The notes under the pieces are model-generated. The model saw only the letters and a program-made list of their open reading frames with translations, did no database searches and was not told the DNA's origin. The position numbers and the translations under genes are program-made. Shown here in pieces: positions 23,137-35,100 of a DNA stretch of 64,000 nt. Source of the stretch: Toxotes chatareus (Eukaryota; Chordata; Actinopteri; Toxotidae); the NCBI GenBank assembly GCA_016801885.1, contig CM028887.1, positions 24,041,115 through 24,105,114 of the forward strand, in the 5' to 3' direction. Within the stretch, counting starts at the first letter, position 1. The number at the start of each line of letters is the position of its first letter.

Positions 23137-26100
23137 ATGGCAGAGGAGTGTGCTCCCTGTGAGGGTCCAGACTTGAAGGAGATGGGCGAGGAGGAGCTGT
23201 GGGAACTGATTAACGACAACCGCCACCGGATCTCCTTAGGAGTGCGGCCATGCATCTTGATCCCGTACCTGAGGCAGGCCAGGGTGCTGACGGAGATGGA
23301 CGAGGACGAGATCCTCTCCTGCCACAAACTCACCAACCGCTGCATGAGAACCAGTGAGATTTATGATTTGATTTGTTCCTTCTTGGATTTTACAGAAAGT
23401 TAAACACTGCAGTCTACCTGAGTTTGTAGAAGACAAGTCTATTCTGTTTTCCCCACTTTTACTGTCTTATTTGTTTACACTGACTGTTAAGAGCATTGTC
23501 AAGAAGACAGAGGAAATCCCAGCAACACCTGCGGTACTAAGTACAAATATTTATAAGTAAAGGCTGCATGTTAGGCCACCTAGCAGAGTTGCAGAGTGTC
23601 AGCTTTACTAACAAATCTTTTCTTTTTTTGATGTGGTTATTTCAGAGGAGTCGTGTTGGCTTGATTTCTCTCAGGAGAAAAATTATAATACAGTGCTTTT
23701 ATTTCTGAAGTAAAGTTGATCAATAAATGACCTTTACAACTTAGCTTTAAGTCTGTTGATTCAAAGGTTGGGGTTGGAGTTAGAAATGGAATTATTTTTT
23801 CTGCTACTGTCTACAGGCTACATGCTGGATCTGCTGAGGACTCAGGGGAGAAATGGTGCTGTGGCTTTGCTGGACAGTTTGATGATCCACTACCCCACCC
23901 TGTACACCCAAGTCACTGGACGCAAACCCAGCACTGAGCCTTCAAGATTCAGCGGTCAGCTGATTGAAATCTTCTTCCAATTTAAAGGAATATTTCCCTC
24001 TTTGTTTCATTTGTTGTATGAATGATTTGCTCTCCTTACAGGTCTGATAAAGTACTCGGAGCTGACAGAGTATCTGGTGAGAGCAGTAACGGGGATGCAG
24101 AAGGAGCTCCAGGAGGCACGTTGTGAGGCTGGTAGAATGACTGCACGCTGTGCCTCCCTGGAGTCAGAGATAGGGCAGATAATGGAGCAGGAGGAGAAGT
24201 CAAGATGCATTCAGGCTGATAATGAACGCCTGCGGAGACATTTGTGTTCTTTGCAACGTGAAGTCACCAAGCTGAAGGATGAGAAGTGTGACTTGTATAT
24301 GCGCTACACAGCAGCCATCGAGGAGAAATCAGCTGTGAGCAAGCGCCTCCATGACCTCAACCTGCAGGTCAGTGCTTCTCAGTAAAGTCTGTTTCTTACC
24401 TTAGGGAAGTCCGAAACACATAGACTGAGTTTCTGTTCCCTGAAACATAGAGCTGTGATCTCAGCGGAGTCCTCAAAAGGTCAGTGTTAAAGAACTGAAA
24501 TCTGATCGTTGTACCTCGATGTAAATTTAGAAGATTATGCTACACCTAGGGAGGCACTGTGAACACAGCCTGTGAAAACAGTTGTATAATGCCTTTTGTG
24601 GCTGGGTTGAGAAAACAGCTCAAGTTATATCACTAGAGTAATCTCTGAGACATATTTTTTGCAGAAATCCTGTGTTACAAACTGGGGGTGTAGAGTTTAA
24701 AAGACTAGGCAGGTTAGGTCTAACCTTAGACGCTCAAGGGAATTATGTTGAAAATGCAGTATCAAGCATTCTAAAGCTTAAGCATTATACTGTAGGTAAT
24801 AAAAGACTCTGCTGCAACAATTTTGGCCATTCTGGAGTTCTCCTGTGATTTAGCATTGCACTCCAATAACATGGTTGGTCAAGATATCAGAGATGTCTTC
24901 TTTCACCCATTCTTCTTCCTTGTCAGAACCTGCCATGTACATTACCCACAATGCAGCTCAACTGCCAACAGTTTGAGCAGAGATGCTAATGAAGTAAGCT
25001 AATGTAGCATGGCGCCTGTAACCTTTGGCAGACATGAAAGCGGCCTACAGATTTCATCTTTAAACTTGTAGTCTGCAGCCCCAGCTTATATTCAAGTGAA
25101 ATCACTCGAGGATATTTATCTGATTCTCACAGCTCAAGCCACAAAAGACTTCATACAATGTCACACATGCAGAACCACTCCCCGAGGCATGGAAACACAC
25201 TTTGAAGTGTAAAATTGATGGAGCTTCCGCTTTCTGTAACCTGCATTTCACAACTGACATCATGTTATTACAAAGAAGCCAAACCCACTTCAAACCTGTG
25301 AGAAGCACACAACGAAAAACAGAAATACAAAAATCTGTTATATGAAATAATCAAAACTGCCCCAACTTTGGCAGAAAAAGCTGTGTTGGTGTATGACCAC
25401 AGCAAGTAAAAAGCTGATTAAGAAACTAGGTTTTCAGGGCCTTTAATTGACAAACCAACAAACCAAGTGATTCATAGTCATAATAATGACTTTATTTATA
25501 TAACACTTATAAAAACTAGGCATTAGAAAGTGCTTCACAAGGATAAAACAAACAACAAACACATGCAGACAAATTCCTCAAAACTGAGGGATTAAAGTAA
25601 AGAAAATGCATAAGGAAAACTGAAAACACAAATAAGAAATGTTAAAATATTTAATATTTATTTAAAAGACTTTATTCAAAAAATTGTGTCTTCTGAAGTG
25701 ATTTACAAGAAGATACTGATTTTGCAAGTCTGGGTTCATCAGGCTGGTTGTTCCAAAGTGGTGGTGGTGGTGTGGTGCCCTAACAGCAGAGCTTCAATAC
25801 CCTAACAGCTTTGATTCTGCAAAAACTAGGGAAAGCTAATGTTGGTGATGATTTCTGTGTCCTTGAAGCTCAGACATTAACAGATTTTAGGAATGTTCCT
25901 TAAACGTTAGAGGCAGGAATGGACTGTCTGGCCAACATGAATCTCAAAATCAAGATTGGAATCAAAGAAGACACCTAGGTTTCAGCCAGAAGACTTAGTG
26001 TTGTTAGAAAAGGGGCCAAGTGGGGTTTTTAAATGTGAATGCATATTGTCAGCGCCAATGATAAGGATAAGGATCTTTTATCTGGATTTAACTGAAGAAA

Positions 26101-29100
26101 GTTTGTAGACATCCACTTTTTAATGTTAGATAAACAGTCTTTTATGGAGGACAAGCCAGTGTGGTTTTCAGTCTTTACTGAAACATGGTCTCCAATGGAA
26201 TTGAATGGATCTATACCAGGTTTTTTTAAGAGTGGTTGTATGAAAGCAGCTTCAAATAGTCAGCTACACAACTAGATGATAGTGACAGATTAATTATGGT
26301 GAGCAACCAGTAAGCATCTAATACATTGTGAATGAATTTAAGGGACACAATATCCACAGGACTGGATAAACGTTTGAGATGAGACACAATGTCTATAAGT
26401 TTGTCCTGGGAGATTTGTGTAAAATGAGACAGAGGTACAATTGGGACAAATGGCATCAGTAATAGAAGTGGAAACCTCTATCTTTGATCTTATACCCTTT
26501 ACCTTATTAATAAAACAGTAAAACATTCGTCAGGAGAGGATCCACACTGATTAAAACTGACAGGGGTTATATGACGATCAAAAGTATTAAAAAGAAGACT
26601 GGGTCTGTGCTTAGAGAGCATTTAATGTGCAAAAATGCCTAACTTTCAGTACTTTCAGTTGTGAGTTATTTGCTGTTTTTCTCTGTTATATAATTGAAAA
26701 TGTATAACCTTTAGGGATTGTGGGACTGTTGTGCAGACAATACAAATTATTTAAGGCAATCACCTTGGGCTCTGGTGAACAGTGAAGGGAATTTGAAACA
26801 ATTTTTTTTTACATTTTACAAAAAAAAGATTATTAATGAATAAATAATTGTCTTCTATGGTGGCAGGTGTACCAGGTGCAAACTGAGCTGCAAAAAGCCC
26901 AAATGGAGAATGAGTTCCAGAAGCAGCGATCACTCAAGTGTGCTTCTCTTGCTGAGACACCACAACTGCAAGAGGAAGTCAAGAGACTGCGCTGCCAGCT
27001 GGTGAAAGCAGAAAAATTGGACCCAGTGAGAGCAATCACTTAATCACTCTATTAGCTGATTTATATAGAAAAGTGACAGTTTTCACTCATAATCTTTGGA
27101 CAGTGGGAGAATCAGTAGCTCCTTGTGTATTTGTCTGTGTCTCATTTTGTTTTCTGCCGTGTCTTTGTCAGGCTCGTCACGACATCCTGGCCCAGGACCT
27201 GGCTGAGGCCATAGACAGCCAGGTGGAGCTTGCGGAGCAGCTCAGGTGTTACAGAGAGGAGAATGAACAGCTGCTCAGAGAAAAACAAGGGGTGTGTGTG
27301 TGTTTCTCTGTCTTTCATCATGAATCAGGAAGTGTCACGATGGAAAGTTCCATACTGACTGTTCCACTGCTACACAACACCATGACATGCAAACATCTAA
27401 ATTAGTTTCAGAGAATACAGTTTTTCTGTGTGTGGCTTAACAAAGTATTGACCACACTGGTGTAATGTGTATGTTTGTGTTCAGCTCATGGAGCAGAAGG
27501 AGTGCCTGAGCCTTCAGGTGCAGCAGCTAACCCTGGACTGTAACATGCACCAGCAGAAGAGTACCATGATCCACAATCAGATGAGGGAGCTGCAGGCAGA
27601 GAGAGACCAGGTACTGTAACCAATAACAGTCCCGCCATTCAAACTTTCCTCTCTTTGGTAAACATTAATACAGTTTTCCAAGTAGTATTTTTTTGTTGGA
27701 TTCTATTTTTATGGCTTGCTCGGAGCTGGTCTTCCATCACATCATGTTTGTTTTTCCTGGTGAAATGTCAAGCAGTCAGGCGTTAGCAGTGCTGTTGAGC
27801 AGAGTATCAAATATATAACTGCTCTCCTGGCTCTTACTGTCTGTAACTCCCTGTTGTGTGCGGAGAAGTATGCTTGTCTTGCAGTTTCTCTTCTAAACAT
27901 CACTGAGGCTTTTCCTTCAAGACAAAGAAAATGAGCAATCCCTAACAACTGTCAAGTCGCCACAAGCAAGTCACTTAGCTGCCAGCTGCTCCATTGGAGC
28001 GGTCTAGTAATCAGCAACACAAGATTGTCATACTACTTGGCAACTCCTGGGTATAATTAGTGGTTCAAGCTCACTGTATGATGGGTGACACACTGGATCT
28101 GCATTAGTGGGCTGTGGTGTTTGCATACCTTTTGTCTCCCTCTCTCTTTCATGAAAAAAAAAGCCTGGCAGAAGATTCAAGACTAGAGAATCCCTTAACC
28201 AACACTGGAGTCACCCAGTGTTCTACCACATTCATCATAATAATCACGCGTGAGGTTTTCTATCATGCATTATAAACAATGAGAGACGTATTACTCAAAC
28301 ATCATTTGCATTCTAAGTCTCTATCATGTATTGTTCCTGAGTTGTTGTGTCAACAAGAATGTTTCACAAGACGGAAAGTTGCCAGACAGAGATTCTACTT
28401 TGATAACATCCTGCATAGCACACACCTTGGTGGCAGAGAGGCTAACTCATACATTAAATAACTTCTTCATTCAAACAATCCCTCACTGACACACTGTCAC
28501 ATCCAAGTGTCAAATTTCAGGTGTCACATGATAAGTGTATAAGTGTAGCCCTTGTGGTTGTCATGATGTTGTGATATCCACATGAGGCATAAATCTGTCC
28601 TAACAGTGTCTCTCTGCATGATTAATAAACAAGGGGTGTCAGTGTGTAATCAATTCTGTGTAAAATACATATTGTTTTAAGTGAATGTGAATGTTCTCAT
28701 TCTTCTAGGCGTACCTGTCCCGTGACGAGGCCCAGGCCATGATCGCCCGCATCCTGGCTGAGAAGGACACCCTGAGGTGCCAGCTGGTGGAGCTTCAGGA
28801 GAGGGTCTTCAGCCTGCAAGCCAAACACAACCCCAGAGTGCAACAGCAGAGCTCTGATGTAATTTCTCACACAAACACATATCAGCTCACACACACGCAT
28901 ACATACACACAACACTACATACAGTATACAGAAATATTAATGTGCCCTGTGTTTGTGTCAAAGGAGACAGAGGCCGGCTGGGAGAGCCCGAGGTCCAACT
29001 GCGAAGAATCCCCGTTCTCGAACAGACGCAGACTTTGCCGCATGGATGCAGTTAATCCCATGTCACCAGGTTCCTGCTATTCAGAGGTGTGTGTATGTGC

Positions 29101-32100
29101 GAGATCATCTACAGTGACTTTATTGAGACCTTCACTAGTTTTAGAATACCCGTGAAAATGTGCTCATGGAACAACAATGGAACATTGTCGAGTACCACAA
29201 GTTGGCATCAAATACTGTTCAGATCATCAGTCTTGTGTATTTTTTTCTTTGATCAGAAATTTTTATGTGTATGGTGAATATGAAGCACATCACACCAGCA
29301 CATTTTGAAGTTTGGCATAGGCTGAAAAACAATTTTTATTTTCCATAAGCTGACAATGTTATTTTGGCACTGGTAGTGAAGCACAAGTATATTGACACCA
29401 GCATCAAAACAATTCAAATGATACCCATCCTTAGATTCTATATCTGTTTTTATCAGTTAGTATTTTTATTTAACTTGTTATATATTAAAATTTATGGAAA
29501 TGATTTTTTGTTGGTGTATGCATGTGTACGTGTAGAGTGAAGATGCTGCGGCAAGTAGTGTCCGATCACGTAACGCAGAGCCACCCAGCCCTGATTCCCT
29601 CCGCAGACGGGTGGAAGCTCTACATGCAGACAGCAGGTGTGTGTGTATTTCCATGTTCATATACCGTAGATATCACTGTGCGTGTATTCATGGTTCTAAA
29701 TGACAACATTATTTGTTCCATTTGTCAAGGCTATTGGCAGCAATTTCCTGACATCCACCAGGAAGGATGGTTTCAAGTTGTTATTGAGCTCTGCATTCCT
29801 TTCTGTTGTTGTAACATGAGGTGACATCCAGTTTCAAGTGGATTATTGATTTGTAGGAATAAGAGGGTCTTAACTATATGTCACGTGATTCCATGATAGA
29901 CACAAGTGAGTTTGAACAAGAAGTCTGCGAGCACAGTGTGATGAGGAGCTAAACTAACCCCCGTCGTATGGGGGCACACAGTTGACACACTATGAATAGA
30001 GGTTTTTGCACAGCCTCACATTCCTCAGTCCTTGTTTTACTGCTCAAGGAACTTCTGTGTCACAATGTGTGACATGATTATTCCTAGCCCCCCAAACCAG
30101 TCCCTAGGTGGTAGCATGGCATAATTTATCTCACACTTAGCATATAGTTCTTTGTTAAAGTCAGTGTAAAGGACTTACTGTACCTCAGGTAGAGAGAAAT
30201 CTGATACTAGTTTTCATGAAGCTGTTTTCTTTTTTTCTCTTGCAGTTTGGAAACAGCAGAGACTGACTCTTTATTGGATGACTTTGTGTTCCTCCCCAAT
30301 GGTATGTATAGAAAACATATGAACTTCTCTTTATTTAAGTGAGCGTTTGTGTTTCTACGTGGAGGGAGCAGTGGTTTGCTGTTGTTTGGCAGGACTTTCA
30401 TCACCCATTGTTCAATATTGGACCTTTGCCAGGGCTGTAAAGTGGCACATTAACCCTGGCACATTATTTCCGGGGAAACAACCTTGCTAAATCATTAAAC
30501 AGCCTCTCTTTTGTTTAGTTGGGAGTGAAGACACGCAGACGCCCAGGCTATGCTCTTCTGATGGCTCCACCTCTGACTGGTGAGGCGGTCCACTGGACAA
30601 ATACAGAGTTTCTTATTACTCAGCATTTTCGAATATAACAGATAACTGTGCATATCCTTAAGGTGATATATATTTAAGAAGAGGGTAATAAAGGTATTTG
30701 AGATTAATGATCTAAAGGTGGGTATGTTGTGATACAACATATGCATCTATTAATTCCCAACATACCCACCTTTAACCTATGTGCTAGCTTTAATGTACTA
30801 ATACATGAATATCTGAACCAAATGATATGGTTATCTATCCAATATTTGTTGAGATATTTCACTCTACACAAAAGTGATAAATTGACCAACAAGCCAAACG
30901 ATTGCCATCCCTTAAGTCCCACCACCGCTAGAGTGGCTACAATTCATACACTGTTCATCTAACGTGAAATAAGCTTCCTCAAATTAAATTTGAGCTTCTG
31001 CACCATAAACCCATAGGCATTGTTCATAACCAATGAGCTTAAGTACTGAGCAATAACTAATAACAAATGTATCATCGTCCTACCAGTTACAGGCGGTGCT
31101 GGGCTGGGTATAGCTGTATTATTTTCTGTGTAGTAGCTTGAAATGATCCCTACAATAATTCAATTTTTTGTTAAAGGTTGTATATCCTTTCCTCATCTTC
31201 TCCCATCTCTCACCAGTCTGTCAAGAACCTCGGCCCCTCCTTTCCTGATGCGTTCCCGTCCAAAAGCTTTTCGCATCAGTGGCCGTGTTCTCAGCATCTC
31301 CTTCCAGGGGGAGGCACTGCTCAGCCAGCTGGCAGTGGTGGGGGGAAATAAGACAGGAGTGTTTGTGTACCAGGTGACAGAAGGGAGCCCTGCCCATACT
31401 GTTGGCATTAGCCCAGGGGCACAGATAGTGGAGGTAGGAGCAAATGTGTGTAAAAAAAAAAATTCAAATTCTTCTGCCTGTTATGACGGTGTTTCTCATC
31501 ACGCTGTTTCTCTGCAGGTGAAGTACGAGCAGAACCAGAAGGCTCTGAGGATGGTGCTGGAGGATTCCACTTTAGAGGAAGCCATGTGGGCTCTCGGCCA
31601 GGTTACAGGCTTCTGCCACCTCTCCCTTCGCCCCCGGCAAGATGGTATGTCCCACAGCATGTACATAAAACAGTTTTTGTTCTTTGTAACCAAGATAATT
31701 TGTCTTATCATAAATCATTTTTATACGGTTTTAGTGAAAATGTTACATCCCACTCTGAAACATTTCTCCATTCTTTAAGCCAAAGTGTTCTGTGCAATTA
31801 TAAAATAATTCATGTTAGACCACATTTTGCATGATAAAGACTTTCTTCACCTTTAAAACAAATTCCACTTTATTCTCAGTAAGCAAATTCACTTCACTTA
31901 ACTGCCTAACTCCACTTCAGTGACAGTTTGTGCTCATGCTGTAATTGTAGCATCATGGAATTAGATAATAATGGAAACCAGCAACAAAAACATTGAATTT
32001 TCCATTCTAAAGAAAAGGAGCTTTTACACGCATATATTTAAACATGCACGTAGCATGTCACAGTGCTGGATTATATTTTATAACAATCACATTGACTGTA

Positions 32101-35100
32101 TCTTTGCATTAGCTGAAAATAGCAATTATGGCTTCAGCTGACACGCAGCCACCAGGAAGCAGATTTTTTTCTTGAGATTAAAGAGATTAGGCCAGCTGCC
32201 ACACGAGGTCATGCCCCATGCACACATGACATGTTGCAATTACAGCAGGGTATGGTGTTGATCAATCCTCTGTATTTATCAGTGTGTCTTTGTTTTGCAT
32301 CATGAAAAGGGCTCAACTGAGCCACAACATTCTTTAAAGTACACAAGACTAAGTTAGACTGAGGCAAACTGTAGTTTAATAGCTTCATTTTTATGTATCC
32401 AGGAGTGGCACATAAAGACACAACCGGGTGCAAAAAGCACATAACTTCAGTCACTGCACATCTGAATTAATGAATTAATTTAATATTAACTTTAATCCCA
32501 TCTTCTTTTTACCCTGTTGCAAACTGTGAAATGATTCTTTCATCCTTTTCATATGGACTGCAGAGAACTGAGCTATTGCACTGCTACACCAGAAAACAGA
32601 AAAACAATCTAGTGCTTTAACCCCTCTACAGTCCAATAAATGCTTGTATCACACTGTGTATGTAGGTAACAATAATAATAAAAAATAGTAACTATAATAA
32701 AGATAACAATGATAATGATAGTAATCCAATGCTCAAAGGCACTTTAGATAGAAAAACAATTATCAGAAAGATGTTGCAGTCAAAAACAGAGAGGGAATAA
32801 GAGATAAGCTAAACATGAACTTACTGTTCACAATGATTACCTAGAATATGTGACTGACCATATCCATAAATCATGCCAGAACATCAGGATCAGGGTGAGG
32901 AGTTAGCACTGCATCACAGTAAATGATCTCAGTATTAACAAATGAGCACTGTTGAAAACCTCTGTTTGAGGGAGCATTCACTGCACCAACCTCCAGCGAG
33001 GTTTGTGTTTCAAGCAATACATCTGTGATTTCAAAACTGCTAACTTTCATACAAGCTTGCTAACACTGTCAAAAACTAGGGGACCGGCTAGTCCAGTTAT
33101 ACATTCCAGTTTCTGCAATGGTCACTTGCATTCATGGCCTGATCTACCAGACATCAGAGTTTCCTGGGTTCATGCCAAGGACCCAGTGTGCCAGGAGGAA
33201 TGTGCTAAAAAAAAAAAAAAATTGGCCTAAGAAATTACTTGGCAGGTTTCAGTTACTAACTTAGTACTTACTAACTGATTTAGGTACATGTGTTTTTGCA
33301 GCAGCACTGGTATATTATATCAGTTTTGTTAACTGTTTTTTTCAAGACATTACTATTGTAATTGGTTTGTTGATAGACACAGGCCCTGTGAGGAGGCAGG
33401 AGTCCATCCAGGTTTTGTAATTTGTTTAACTGGCTTAAAATAAATCACAGTTATATACTACCAGTCACAAACTGTGTTGTTAGTTTGCTGCCCTTTGAGA
33501 TTAAAGACCTAAGGGTCTCCAGGTGATTGATCACCACTATGTGCAGACTTAACATGTGATCAATGTTCAGATTGCCTCAGATCCAATAACATATTGACCT
33601 AAGAAGTGACTATGTAAATTGAACACATCAATGCAAAGCACATGAACAAGGCAAAACAAATCAAGCTAAGCAAACATAAACAAATATCGATGGAGGATGA
33701 TGTCATGTCATGTGATTTGATGACTCACAGCTGGGCGTTAAAGGAATAGTCCCCCCAAGATACAGTATTTTAAAACTTCAAACAATGGAAATAACGTAAG
33801 CACTTGGGAGCTCATAAAACATAAATTGGTGGTGCACATTACGTTTTTCTCGTGCCTTATTTTTCCTGACTCTCAAAAGAGGATGGTAATATTTGTCTGT
33901 TCTGAACAGATTACATTATATGTTCCCAGCACAGCACAAGCTACAAGTCTGCTCCGTAACGTTACCATGGTTATTTAAGTGTCCTCTGCCTGTTGTTCAG
34001 ATTATGACGCGCTGCTGCAGCAGCTACAGGACAGTGATGTATCATCAGGAGATTCCTTCTACGTACGCGTCAATATGTCTCTGCCTGCTGGCCCCAACGG
34101 TACGCTGGCTGTGTCCTGCAACGACATCCTGCATGTGACCAACACGCGACCCACTGGCACTGAGGACTCATGGCATGCCAGCCAAGTTCACCAGTCTAAG
34201 CTACTGGACCTCCAGAGTGGAATCTTACCTAACTACTACAGGTTGGTACTCTGATGATGAATATACTGTAGGCCTGTGAGGATGAGGAACAGTTCAGGTT
34301 CATGTTAATTGTCTAAGGAAAGTGTCTGAAACGGATTTTCTGATGCTACAGGGCACAGCGACTTCTGATTCGAGCAATTGAGGACATGAGCTTTGAAACA
34401 AAGAAGTCTCACAAGGTAAGAAAAATCGAATTACTCCAAACAAGCGATCCTGTCCAAAGTTTCACTGCTCTAACTCTATCCTCGGATTATCCTCTTCCCT
34501 CCTCTTGCTGGGCGTGTGGTGGCCCAGAATAAACAGAAGGCGGTGAGGATCGTGAGCACTGGGCGACAGGGCAGGAACCCACTGTGGATCAGCGTGGAGG
34601 ATGAAAAAACCAAGAGCACAGAGTCAGGTATGAAATCCTGTCGCAGCGCAAAAGCATCACAAAAGTACAATATCCGCACATTTCTTTGACACACACTTGA
34701 GCAAATTACACTTTGCTTACAGTGTATATCCTTTCCTCTGTAGGTGATACATCTGCACCCAAAACTTGTGTCACCCTCATGCCCTACACCCTGGTCACCC
34801 CCCACTACCCACCTGTCTGCAGACCTGTCCTGTTGATGCCCACTGTCCTGGGACGCATTCTGGACAAGAAGCTGGCAGGGTGGCAGGGCTTTCAGCTCTG
34901 TGAACCTGGTAATAAATACTGTGTTGTTGTAAACTGAAATGAAACCCTGTGAAATGATGTTTCATTTCTGTTTCAGCTGGAGCCAGTGCCATTGTAAACA
35001 AATTATTAGATACAGAAGGGAAACATTTAAGTCTTTGACTTGACAGATCATGTGCGATTCATAAACTTGGATTTCCTCCTCAGATTTCATGCTGTAATGG

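Noticed and set aside
31143..31778. 211-codon open frame as a separate gene
   Set aside because: It is the card14 PDZ exon with flanking intron read through; the true exon is 31,217-31,433, as the AG/GT sites and phases show.
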